The notes under the pieces are model-generated. The model did no database searches, had not been told where the DNA came from, and saw only the letters and a list, made by a program, of their open reading frames with translations. A stretch of 42,495 nt of DNA, taken from contig NZ_ML123049.1 of NCBI RefSeq assembly GCF_003846175.1, positions 1-42,495 on the forward strand, in the 5' to 3' direction. This DNA comes from Streptomyces sp. ADI95-17 (GTDB taxonomy: Bacteria; Actinomycetota; Actinomycetes; Streptomycetales; Streptomycetaceae). Made by a program: the position numbers and the translations under genes. Numbering within the stretch: the first letter of the stretch is position 1; every line of letters starts with the position of its first letter. This document shows, in pieces, positions 7,101 to 14,696 of this stretch.

Positions 7101-9596
7101 ACCATCAACACGATGGTCGACCAGCTGTCCTCGTTCGCCGAGCAGGTGACCCGGGTGGCCCGTGAGGTGGGTACGGAGGGGCAGCTGGGCGGTCAGGCCC
7201 GGGTCCGGGACGTCGACGGCACCTGGCGCGACCTCACCGAGTCGGTGAACGAGATGGCCGGGAACCTCACCCGCCAGGTGCGGGCCATCGCGGCCGTGGC
7301 CACGGCGGTGACCCGCGGCGACCTCAACCTGAAGATCGATGTGGACGCGGCCGGCGAGATCCAGGCCCTGCAGGACAACATCAACACGATGATCGCCAAC
7401 CTCCGCGACACCACGGCGACCAACAAGGAACAGGACTGGCTCAAGGGCAACCTCGCCCGGATCTCCGGGCTGATGCAGGGACGCCGCGATCTGGACGACG
7501 TGGCCTCGCTGATCATGAGCGAGCTGACCCCGGTCGTCTCCGCGCAGCACGGCGCGTTCTTCCTGGCCATGCCGACCGGGGACACCGGCGCGGTCGGCCA
7601 GGACAGCGACAAGGACAACTCGTACGAGCTCTGCATGCGGGGCAGCTACGGATACTCGGCGGGTTCGATGCCGACCTCCTTCCGGCCGGGCGAGACGCTC
7701 ATCGGGACCGCCGCGGAGGAGAAGCGGACCATTCAGGTGGACAACGTTCCGCCGGGCTATCTGAAGATCTCCTCCGGCCTCGGTGAGGCGCCTCCCGCAC
7801 ATGTGATCGTGCTGCCGGTGCTTTTCGAGGGGAAGGTGCTCGGTGTCATCGAGCTGGCGTCGTTCCAGCCGTTCACCCACATTCAGCGGGACTTCCTCAA
7901 CCAGCTCGCCGAAATGATCGCGACGAGCGTCAACACCATCAGCGTCAACACGAAGACCGAGAAGCTCCTCGAACAGTCGCAGGAGCTGGCCGAGCAATTG
8001 AGGGACCGCTCACAGGAGTTGGAGAACCGGCAGAAGGCGCTCCAGGCCTCCAACGCGGAACTGGAGGAGAAGGCCGAACTGCTGGCCCAGCAGAACCGCG
8101 ACATCGAGGTCAAGAACACCGAGATCGAGGAGGCCCGGCAGGTCCTGGAGGAGCGCGCCGAGCAGCTCGCCGTCTCGATGCGCTACAAGTCGGAATTCCT
8201 GGCGAACATGTCGCACGAGTTGCGTACGCCGCTCAACTCGCTGCTCATTCTGGCCAAGCTGCTCGCGGACAATGCCGAGGGTAATCTCTCGCCGAAGCAG
8301 GTGGAATTCGCCGAGACGATCCACGGGGCCGGTTCCGACCTGCTCCAGCTGATCAATGACATTCTCGATCTGACGAAGGTCGAGGCGGGCAAGATGGATG
8401 TCAGCCCGACCCGGATCGCACTGGTTCAGCTCGTGGACTACGTGGAGGCGACATTCCGTCCGCTCACCGCGGAGAAGGGGCTCGATTTCTCCGTCAGGGT
8501 CTCGCCGGAACTCCCCGCGACGCTCCACACGGACGAGCAGCGGCTCTTGCAGGTGCTGCGCAATCTCCTCTCCAACGCGGTGAAGTTCACCGACAGCGGG
8601 GCGGTCGAGCTGGTCATCCGGCACGCCAACGAGGACGTGCCGAACGCCATCCGTGAGCAGCTGTTGGAGGCCGGCTCGCTGCGTGACGCGGACGCCGACC
8701 TGATCGCGTTCTCGGTCACCGACACCGGTATCGGGATCGCCTCCAGCAAGATGCTGGTGATCTTCGAGGCGTTCAAGCAGGCGGACGGTACGACCAGCCG
8801 CAAGTACGGCGGCACGGGGCTCGGACTGTCCATCAGCCGGGAGATCGCCCGGCTGCTGGGCGGCGAGATCCACGCGGCCAGTGAGCCGGGCCGCGGCTCG
8901 ACCTTCACGCTGTATCTGCCGCTGCACCCGAGCGAGTTGCCGCCGCAGGGGTACCCGCAGATCGGTCCCGGTCCCATCGAGGGGCACGGTGTCGCGGCCG
9001 AGGAGGGGCTGCTGCCGGCGGCCGGCCAGAGTGCCGACCCGGCTGCCGCGGCACCGGACGCGGGCGGTGCGGCCGGGCTGATGCGGCGTCGCCGCAAGAG
9101 CCTGGGGAGCGCGGAACGGCGGCCCGCGCTGCCGCCCCGGAGCACCGCCTCGGCGGCTCCGCCGGAGCCGTGGACGCTCGCCGGGCAGGAGGAGCCCGAG
9201 GTCCGCAGGACGTTCCGGTTCCGCGGCGAGAAGGTGCTCATCGTCGACGACGACATCCGCAACGTCTTCGCGCTCACCAGCGTGCTGGAGCAGCACGGTC
9301 TTTCGGTGCTGTACGCGGAGAACGGACGCGTGGGCATCGAAGTCCTGGAACAGCACGACGATGTGACGGTCGTACTGATGGACATCATGATGCCGGAGAT
9401 GGACGGCTATGCCACGACGGCGGCGATCCGAAGGATGCCGCAGTTCGCCGGGCTGCCGATCGTCGCGCTGACCGCGAAGGCGATGAAGGGCGACCGGGAG
9501 AAGGCGATCGAATCCGGTGCTTCCGACTATGTCACCAAGCCTGTCGATCCTGATCATCTTCTTTCCGTAATGGAGCAGTGGATGCGCGGAGAGTGA
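4110..9596 (+). CDS. osaA: OsaA: giant soluble hybrid histidine kinase with a HAMP array
   Basis: The 1828-residue protein has no transmembrane segment or signal peptide, so it is cytoplasmic. Residues about 40-1100 form roughly eleven tandem HAMP-like units of 92 residues (consensus LGGQARVPGVSGTWKDLTDS, then GDLSxKxxVxxxGEIxxLKN). A GAF domain follows (about 1108-1290), then a coiled coil and a HisKA domain with phospho-acceptor His1369 in MSHELRTPLN. The HATPase domain has NLLSNAVKF, DTGIGI and GTGLGLSI, and a C-terminal receiver carries phospho-acceptor Asp1758 in VLMDIMMPEMDG. GTG at 4110 has a strong GGGAGGG site. In S. coelicolor OsaA is the hybrid kinase paired with OsaB in osmoadaptation. 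What the HAMP array senses is unknown; a soluble stack suggests a cytoplasmic mechanical, ionic or protein-partner signal (inference). Confidence 0.92.
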   Translation: MESGVAARGTGTRTKGGQSVKKQRNGTIDVDAAALNRLLAGLVAMRDGNFRRRLTVSGDGVMAEIAAVFNEVADRNLHLTGELARVRRMVGREGKLTERLETGACEGSWAAAIDASNELVDDLARPVSEVGRVLSAVADGDLEQRMELRSHTSDETVRPLRGEFLKVARTVNSLVDQLSAFTEQVTRVAVEVGTEGKLGGQAQVRGMSGSWKDLTDSVNTMAYRLTAQVRDIALVTTAVAKGDLSRKVTVHVAGEMLQLKNTVNTMVDQLSSFSSEVTRVAREVGTEGELGGQATVPGVAGVWKDLTDSVNTMAGNLTSQVRGIAEVTTAVANGDLSQKVTVSARGEVAQLAETINQMTDTLRLFADEVTRVASEVGGEGLLGGQAKVPGAAGTWKDLTDSVNTVFRNLTTQVRDIAQVTTAVANGDMTQKVTVDVAGEMLELKNTVNTMVDQLQSFGSEVTRVAREVGLEGRLGGQAEVPGAAGTWKDLTDSVNAAFRNLTGQVRDIAQVTTAVANGDLSQKVTVDVAGEMLELKNTVNTMVAQLSNFADQVTRMARDVGTEGRLGGQARVDGVSGTWKELTDSVNFMAGNLTSQVRQIAQVTTAVARGDLSQKIDVDARGEILELKNTINTMVDQLSAFAEQVTRVAREVGTDGRLGGQAQVPGVAGVWRDLTDSVNGMAGNLTAQVRNIAQVATAVARGDLSQKIDVDARGEILELKNTINTMVDQLSNFAEQVTRVAREVGTEGMLGGQAEVQGVSGTWKDLTQSVNGMANNLTMQVRNIAEVTTAVANGDLSKKITVDAKGEILELVTTVNTMVDQLLNFADEVTRVAREVGTEGILGGQARVPGATGIWKDLSDNVNLMANNLTSQVRNISRVSSAVANGDLRKKVTVEARGEVAELADTVNTMVTTLSSFADEVTRVAREVGTEGELGGQARVPGVSGTWKDLTESVNSMASNLTGQVRQIAAVTTAIAKGDLTKKIDIDARGEIQQLKNTINTMVDQLSSFAEQVTRVAREVGTEGQLGGQARVRDVDGTWRDLTESVNEMAGNLTRQVRAIAAVATAVTRGDLNLKIDVDAAGEIQALQDNINTMIANLRDTTATNKEQDWLKGNLARISGLMQGRRDLDDVASLIMSELTPVVSAQHGAFFLAMPTGDTGAVGQDSDKDNSYELCMRGSYGYSAGSMPTSFRPGETLIGTAAEEKRTIQVDNVPPGYLKISSGLGEAPPAHVIVLPVLFEGKVLGVIELASFQPFTHIQRDFLNQLAEMIATSVNTISVNTKTEKLLEQSQELAEQLRDRSQELENRQKALQASNAELEEKAELLAQQNRDIEVKNTEIEEARQVLEERAEQLAVSMRYKSEFLANMSHELRTPLNSLLILAKLLADNAEGNLSPKQVEFAETIHGAGSDLLQLINDILDLTKVEAGKMDVSPTRIALVQLVDYVEATFRPLTAEKGLDFSVRVSPELPATLHTDEQRLLQVLRNLLSNAVKFTDSGAVELVIRHANEDVPNAIREQLLEAGSLRDADADLIAFSVTDTGIGIASSKMLVIFEAFKQADGTTSRKYGGTGLGLSISREIARLLGGEIHAASEPGRGSTFTLYLPLHPSELPPQGYPQIGPGPIEGHGVAAEEGLLPAAGQSADPAAAAPDAGGAAGLMRRRRKSLGSAERRPALPPRSTASAAPPEPWTLAGQEEPEVRRTFRFRGEKVLIVDDDIRNVFALTSVLEQHGLSVLYAENGRVGIEVLEQHDDVTVVLMDIMMPEMDGYATTAAIRRMPQFAGLPIVALTAKAMKGDREKAIESGASDYVTKPVDPDHLLSVMEQWMRGE
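4390..7408 (+). repeat. 276-bp tandem repeat array encoding HAMP units of OsaA
   Basis: Ten successive GGQA-type units recur every 276 bases (92 codons), plus one divergent unit at the left end. Most copies differ at many silent sites, but 5920-6013 and 6196-6289 are identical over 94 bases, exactly one period apart. These are in-frame coding repeats, not a mobile or CRISPR array. Confidence 0.9.
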
Positions 9597-9651
9597 TCAT
9601 TAATCGAGGGAATCCAGCCGAGTTGCTGATCGACTGTGCTCGCAGGGGTGT

Positions 9652-9679
9652 GAGAAGGCTCTGCACGGGGAACCTTCTC
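9652..9679. other. Inverted repeat between osaA and osaB
   Basis: GAGAAGG (9652-9658) and CCTTCTC (9673-9679) form a 7-bp stem with a 14-base loop in the 244-bp gap between osaA and osaB. It could be a weak terminator or an operator for osaB. There is no T-run. The gap is long enough for osaB to have its own promoter. Confidence 0.35.
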
Positions 9680-9840
9680 GTCCCCCACCGCGTTTCGGCT
9701 GTGTGCACAGTGACATCGCGGTGACAGGGTGTGGCGACGGGCGGGGTACGGCTACCATGACCGGCACAAGGACGGACGGCGTAAGGGAGTCGTCCCCTGG
9801 GGCGGCGCCCGGTGCAATTCCGGGGCGAGGAGGACGGGCC

Positions 9841-10515
9841 ATGGTGCAGAAGGCCAAGATCCTCCTGGTCGATGACCGGCCGGAGAATCTGCTGGCGCTG
9901 GAGGCCATCCTCTCTGCGCTCGATCAGACACTGGTCCGGGCATCGTCAGGGGAGGAAGCGCTCAAAGCGCTGCTCACGGACGACTTCGCGGTCATTCTGC
10001 TGGACGTCCAGATGCCGGGCATGGACGGTTTCGAAACCGCCGCGCACATCAAGCGGCGGGAACGGACCCGGGACATCCCGATCATCTTTCTCACCGCGAT
10101 CAACCACGGCCCGCATCACACCTTCCGGGGTTATGCGGCAGGCGCGGTGGACTACATCTCGAAGCCGTTCGACCCATGGGTGCTCCGCGCCAAGGTCTCG
10201 GTCTTCGTCGAGCTGTACATGAAGAACTGCAAGCTGCGCGAGCAGGCGGCGCTGCTGAGGCTCCAGATCGAGGGCGATCCGGGCGGCGCGGACCACGCGG
10301 GCGAGCCCGCCGGGCTGCTCGCCGAGCTCTCCGCCCGGCTGGCAGCCGTCGAGGAGCAGGCGGAGGCGCTCTCCAAGCAGCTCGACGACGAGTCGGCGGA
10401 CGCCGCGGCGGTGGCGACCGCCGCCCATCTGGAGCGGAAGCTCACCGGGCTGCGCCGGGCGCTCGACGCCCTGGAGCCCGGCACCGGAAGCGGCAGCGTC
10501 GGCCTTCCCTCGTAA
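9841..10515 (+). CDS. osaB: OsaB: response regulator with C-terminal coiled coil
   Basis: The 224-residue protein has a canonical receiver domain at residues 5-125: acidic pair Asp11/Asp12, phospho-acceptor Asp55 in ILLDVQMPGMDG, Thr85 and Lys108 in YISKPF. The rest (about 130-215) is Glu/Ala/Leu-rich with heptad character, predicted as a coiled coil. It has no DNA-binding domain, so output is probably by protein contact. ATG at 9841 is preceded by GAGGAGG at good spacing, which rules out the upstream in-frame starts. In S. coelicolor OsaB is needed for aerial growth at high osmolarity and affects antibiotic yield. It lies just downstream of its kinase gene osaA, but the 244-bp gap suggests separate control. 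Confidence 0.92.
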   Translation: MVQKAKILLVDDRPENLLALEAILSALDQTLVRASSGEEALKALLTDDFAVILLDVQMPGMDGFETAAHIKRRERTRDIPIIFLTAINHGPHHTFRGYAAGAVDYISKPFDPWVLRAKVSVFVELYMKNCKLREQAALLRLQIEGDPGGADHAGEPAGLLAELSARLAAVEEQAEALSKQLDDESADAAAVATAAHLERKLTGLRRALDALEPGTGSGSVGLPS

Positions 10516-10638
10516 CGCCGCACGCCACATCCACCGCGTCCGCGTATCGGGGGAGGACCGGGTCCGGCGGCGGCGGTCCGGGGCGCGGCTTTCCGCCGGG
10601 GGACGGGTGGTTGTGCGGGGCTCGGGCCCAACTGGCCC

Positions 10639-10665
10639 TTCCGGCCTGCCGGTACACGGCCGGAA
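10639..10665 (+). terminator. Hairpin after osaB
   Basis: A perfect 8-bp stem TTCCGGCC / GGCCGGAA with an 11-base loop lies between osaB and ftsK (10516-10778). Streptomyces terminators often lack a T-run, so this is a plausible osaB terminator. The ftsK promoter must lie in the same gap; I see no clear consensus. Confidence 0.5.
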
Positions 10666-10778
10666 ACGGGGCACTCGCGGTGAGGTGGCGTCAGTTTGCG
10701 GCCCCTGTGGGGCGACACGGTCGGGTGAAGCAGCAGTCGCACGTGTTCACAGCCGCCGACAACGGTAACCTCGGCACC

Positions 10779-13547
10779 ATGGCCTCACGTACGTCCGGCA
10801 AGGGTTCCCAGGGCACGGCGGGCACCGCGAAGCGCGTCGGCCGTACCGCGGGGCCGGCCAAGAAAGCCGCGCCCGCGAAAAAGACCGCCGCGAAGAAGAC
10901 CGCGCCCGCCAAGAAGGCGCCCGCCAAGAAGACCGCGGCGAAGAAGGCGGCCCCGCCCAAGCCCGCCCCGTCGCCCACCGGTGGTGTGTACCGCCTGGCG
11001 CGCGCCGTCTGGCTCGGCACCGCCCACGCCGTCGGAGCGACGTTCCGCGGCATAGGGCGGGGCGCCAAGGGGCTCGACCCCGCACACCGCAAGGACGGCG
11101 TCGCACTGCTGCTGCTCGGCCTCGCGCTGGTCGTCGCCGCGGGCACCTGGTCGAACCTGCGCGGGCCCGTCGGCGACCTCGTGGAGATGCTCGTCACCGG
11201 GGCCTTCGGCCGGCTCGATCTGCTCGTACCGATACTGCTCGGCGCCATCGCCGTACGGCTGATCCGCTACCCGGAGAAGCCCGAGGCCAATGGACGCATC
11301 GTCATCGGGCTCTCCGCCCTCGTCATCGGGGTGCTCGGACAGGTCCACATCGCCTGCGGATCGCCCGGCCGCGAGGACGGCACCACGGCGATGCAGAACG
11401 CGGGCGGGCTCATCGGCTGGGCCGCCTCCAAGCCGCTGATCTACACCATGGGCGAGGTCCTCGCCGTACCGCTGCTGTTGCTGCTCACCGTCTTCGGGCT
11501 GCTGGTCGTCACCGCCACCCCGGTGAACGCCATTCCGCAACGGCTCCGGCTGCTCGGCACCAAGCTGGGCCTTCTCCACCCGGAGTACGACCCCGAGGCG
11601 GACGAGGAGAACGACGACGAGCGCTACGAGGAGCAGTGGCGCGAGCAGCTTCCCGCGCGCTCCCGCCGCTCCCCGGCCCGCCGCTCCGAAGCGCCCGACG
11701 AGTACGACCCGGAGCAGGCCGAGGCCGAGGCGCTCTCCAAGCGCCGCCGGCCGCGCAGGCCCTCCGTGCAGCCCGCGACGAACCGCACCATGGACGCGGT
11801 GGACGTGGCGGCCGCCGCGGCCGCGGCACTCGACGGGGCGGTGCTCAACGGCATGCCGCCCTCGCCGATCGTCGCCGACCTCACCCAGGGCGTCTCCGTC
11901 GAGCGCGAACGCCAGGGCACACCGGTGCCGGGCGCCAGGGAGGGCGAGCCCGCCTCCGGAGGAGGGAAGCAGCAGGCGCCCTCGGGCGGCGTGCCCGATC
12001 TGACGAAGCCGGTGCCCGATTCGCAGTCCCAGCCTCTGCCGGCCCGCGCCGAACAGCTCCAGCTCTCCGGCGACATCACCTACTCGCTGCCCTCGCTCGA
12101 CCTGCTGGAGCGCGGCGGCCCCGGCAAGACCCGCAGTGCAGCCAACGACGCGATCGTCGCGGCCCTGACCAATGTCTTCACCGAATTCAAGGTCGACGCC
12201 GCCGTCACCGGCTTCACCCGAGGTCCGACGGTCACGCGGTACGAGGTGGAGCTCGGCCCGGCGGTGAAGGTCGAGCGGATCACCGCGCTCGCCAAGAACA
12301 TCGCCTACGCCGTTGCCAGCCCCGACGTCCGGATCATCTCCCCGATCCCGGGCAAGTCCGCGGTCGGCATCGAGATCCCCAACACCGACCGGGAGATGGT
12401 CAACCTCGGCGACGTACTGCGCCTCGCGGACGCGGCCGAGGACGACCACCCGATGCTGGTCGCGCTCGGCAAGGACGTCGAGGGCGGCTATGTGATGGCC
12501 AACCTGGCGAAGATGCCGCACGTGCTGGTGGCCGGTGCGACCGGTTCCGGCAAGTCGTCGTGCATCAACTGCCTGATCACCTCGGTCATGGTGCGGGCGA
12601 CCCCGGACGACGTCCGCATGGTGCTCGTCGACCCCAAGCGCGTCGAGCTGACCGCGTACGAGGGCATCCCGCACCTGATCACGCCGATCATCACCAACCC
12701 GAAACGTGCCGCCGAAGCACTCCAGTGGGTCGTGCGGGAGATGGACCTGCGGTACGACGACCTCGCCGCGTTCGGGTACCGGCACATCGACGACTTCAAC
12801 CAGGCCGTCCGCAACGGCAAGGTCAAGCCGCCGGAGGGCAGCGAGCGCGAGCTCTCGCCCTACCCGTATCTGCTGGTGATCGTCGACGAGCTCGCCGACC
12901 TGATGATGGTGGCTCCGCGCGACGTGGAGGACGCCATCGTCCGCATCACCCAGTTGGCCCGCGCCGCCGGCATCCACCTGGTGCTCGCGACCCAGCGGCC
13001 CTCGGTCGACGTCGTCACCGGCCTGATCAAGGCGAACGTGCCCTCCCGGCTGGCCTTCGCGACCTCGTCCCTGGCCGACAGCCGGGTCATCCTCGACCAG
13101 CCCGGCGCCGAGAAGCTCATCGGAAAGGGTGACGGTCTGTTCCTGCCGATGGGTGCGAACAAGCCCACCCGAATGCAGGGCGCCTTCGTCACCGAGGACG
13201 AGGTCGCCGCCGTCGTCCAGCACTGCAAGGACCAGATGGCGCCGGTCTTCCGCGAGGACGTGGTGGTCGGCACCGCGAAGAAGAAGGAGATCGACGAGGA
13301 CATCGGCGACGACCTGGATCTGCTCTGCCAGGCCGCCGAACTGGTCGTCTCCACCCAGTTCGGGTCCACCTCGATGCTTCAGCGCAAGCTGCGGGTCGGC
13401 TTCGCGAAGGCGGGCCGGCTGATGGACCTGATGGAGTCGAGGAACATCGTCGGACCCAGCGAGGGATCCAAGGCGCGCGACGTCATGGTGAAGCCCGACG
13501 AACTGGACGGGGTGTTGGCTCTGATCCGCGGGGAAACCGGTTCGTAA
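10779..13547 (+). CDS. ftsK: FtsK/SpoIIIE DNA translocase
   Basis: The 922-residue septal DNA pump clears chromosomes from closing sporulation septa. Residues 20-65 are a Lys/Ala/Pro-rich tract built from AAKK/PAKK units, unusual for FtsK and histone-H1-like. Four membrane helices follow (about 105-250), then an acidic/proline-rich linker to about 430, and the ATPase motor with Walker A GATGSGKSS (about 584) and Walker B VIVDELADL. The gamma winged-helix domain that reads DNA polarity sequences is at the C terminus (about 845-915). Start: ATG at 10779 matches the usual MASRTSG N terminus. An in-frame GTG at 10725 is possible, and neither start has a strong Shine-Dalgarno sequence. Confidence 0.93.
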   Translation: MASRTSGKGSQGTAGTAKRVGRTAGPAKKAAPAKKTAAKKTAPAKKAPAKKTAAKKAAPPKPAPSPTGGVYRLARAVWLGTAHAVGATFRGIGRGAKGLDPAHRKDGVALLLLGLALVVAAGTWSNLRGPVGDLVEMLVTGAFGRLDLLVPILLGAIAVRLIRYPEKPEANGRIVIGLSALVIGVLGQVHIACGSPGREDGTTAMQNAGGLIGWAASKPLIYTMGEVLAVPLLLLLTVFGLLVVTATPVNAIPQRLRLLGTKLGLLHPEYDPEADEENDDERYEEQWREQLPARSRRSPARRSEAPDEYDPEQAEAEALSKRRRPRRPSVQPATNRTMDAVDVAAAAAAALDGAVLNGMPPSPIVADLTQGVSVERERQGTPVPGAREGEPASGGGKQQAPSGGVPDLTKPVPDSQSQPLPARAEQLQLSGDITYSLPSLDLLERGGPGKTRSAANDAIVAALTNVFTEFKVDAAVTGFTRGPTVTRYEVELGPAVKVERITALAKNIAYAVASPDVRIISPIPGKSAVGIEIPNTDREMVNLGDVLRLADAAEDDHPMLVALGKDVEGGYVMANLAKMPHVLVAGATGSGKSSCINCLITSVMVRATPDDVRMVLVDPKRVELTAYEGIPHLITPIITNPKRAAEALQWVVREMDLRYDDLAAFGYRHIDDFNQAVRNGKVKPPEGSERELSPYPYLLVIVDELADLMMVAPRDVEDAIVRITQLARAAGIHLVLATQRPSVDVVTGLIKANVPSRLAFATSSLADSRVILDQPGAEKLIGKGDGLFLPMGANKPTRMQGAFVTEDEVAAVVQHCKDQMAPVFREDVVVGTAKKKEIDEDIGDDLDLLCQAAELVVSTQFGSTSMLQRKLRVGFAKAGRLMDLMESRNIVGPSEGSKARDVMVKPDELDGVLALIRGETGS

Positions 13548-13751
13548 GGGTGTTACGGGCAACCGTTTCGCCGGGTCGTACGTCAACTTGGAGGAAGGGG
13601 CGGCAGAATTGTCCCTCCCGGGGCGGTCCGGAGAATCGGACGGCCTTCGAGTCCGATGGAGGACAAAGTCCTTCCTCCCGGTTGCCCCACCCTTTCGTAC
13701 CACCCCTAGACTGAACACCCAGCAGGTGGCTCACGCTCGAAAGGCGCCCCC

Positions 13752-14552
13752 GTGTCCATCGGCAACTCCCCCGAAGACGACCGGCCTTCGATCGGTCGAG
13801 TGCTCCAGCAGGCTCGTATCGCCGCAGGTCTCACGGTCGAAGAGATCAGCTCGTCCACCCGGGTGCGCATCCCCATCGTGCACGCGATCGAAGAGGACGA
13901 CTTCTCCCGCTGCGGCGGCGACGTGTACGCACGCGGCCATATCCGTACGCTCGCGCGTGCGGTCGAGCTCGATCCGGAACCGCTGGTTTCGCAGTACGAC
14001 GCGGAACACGGCGGCCGTCCCGCACCCACGCCCGCGGCGCCGCTGTTCGAAGCCGAGAGAATCCGTTCCGAACCCCGTCGGCCCAACTGGACGGCGGCCA
14101 TGGTCGCGGCGATCGTCGCCGTCGTCGGTTTCGTCGGCTTCACGTTCCTCAAGGGCGGCGACGACAGCCCCGCGGCCACCCAGGTCGCGGAGGGCCCCGC
14201 GCCGCACAAGAAGAGCCCCGCACCGAAGTCCGACAAGCCCGTCGACCCCAAGCCGGCACCCTCCGACAGCGCCATCGCCGCGGCCCCCAGGGACAAGGTG
14301 ACGGTCCGGCTCGACGCCAGCCAGGGCAAGAGCTGGATCTCCGCCAAGGACCACAACGGGCGGCTGCTCTTCGACGGTCTGCTGCTGCAGGGCCAGACCA
14401 AGACCTTCCAGGACCAGGAGCGGGTCGACCTCGTCCTCGGCGACGCGGGCTCGATCGAGCTCTTCGTCAACGGCAAGAAGGTCGAGGACAAGTTCCAGCC
14501 CGGCCAGGTCGAGCGGCTCTCGTACACCAAGGGCGACCCGGCGGTCGGCTGA
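13752..14552 (+). CDS. RodZ-like membrane protein with N-terminal HTH
   Basis: The 266-residue protein resembles RodZ. Residues 12-80 form a Cro/CI-type helix-turn-helix of the RodZ subtype (VLQQARIAAGLTVEEISSST ...). A single membrane helix (about 115-135) separates it from a Pro/Lys/Ser linker and a C-terminal beta domain of the DUF4115 type (about 185-260). Such proteins tie cell-shape or division machinery to the membrane; in Streptomyces the exact role is not settled. The start is GTG at 13752. It stands alone: the 204-bp gap after ftsK contains short hairpins (AGGAC/GTCCT, 13660-13672), and a strong terminator follows. Confidence 0.8.
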   Translation: MSIGNSPEDDRPSIGRVLQQARIAAGLTVEEISSSTRVRIPIVHAIEEDDFSRCGGDVYARGHIRTLARAVELDPEPLVSQYDAEHGGRPAPTPAAPLFEAERIRSEPRRPNWTAAMVAAIVAVVGFVGFTFLKGGDDSPAATQVAEGPAPHKKSPAPKSDKPVDPKPAPSDSAIAAAPRDKVTVRLDASQGKSWISAKDHNGRLLFDGLLLQGQTKTFQDQERVDLVLGDAGSIELFVNGKKVEDKFQPGQVERLSYTKGDPAVG

Positions 14553-14590
14553 CCCCGTACGCACCGCTTCCCCAGACGGTCCCGACACAC

Positions 14591-14624
14591 GGCGAGCGCC
14601 CGGCAATCCCGCCGGGCGCTCGCC
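14591..14624 (+). terminator. Strong terminator after the RodZ-like gene
   Basis: Perfect 14-bp arms (14591-14604 and 14611-14624) surround the loop AATCCC. It separates the RodZ-like gene from the rimO operon. Confidence 0.92.
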
Positions 14625-14696
14625 GCATTGTTACTCGGTGTAACGGTGGAACCCTGCGCGGCAGGGCGAGTGCCGGGACAAAGTAGTCTTGAGCCC

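Noticed and set aside
4390..7408. Regular repeats resembling a satellite or CRISPR-like array
   Set aside because: The period is 276 bases, in frame, and encodes HAMP domains; no short repeats with unique spacers and no cas genes.
3750..7997. Very long minus-strand open frame (about 1415 codons) antisense to osaA
   Set aside because: It is open because the HAMP repeats and high GC remove stops periodically; composition is His/Asp/Arg-rich and it has no start signal or family motif.
9727..9749. GGGT-N13-GGGTAC as a SigB promoter of osaB
   Set aside because: The spacer is one base too short for the SigB consensus (14-16), so I did not call it, though the -10 is perfect.
10785..13718. Minus-strand open frame of 977 codons opposite ftsK
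   Set aside because: Shadow of ftsK, which has complete motor motifs on the other strand.
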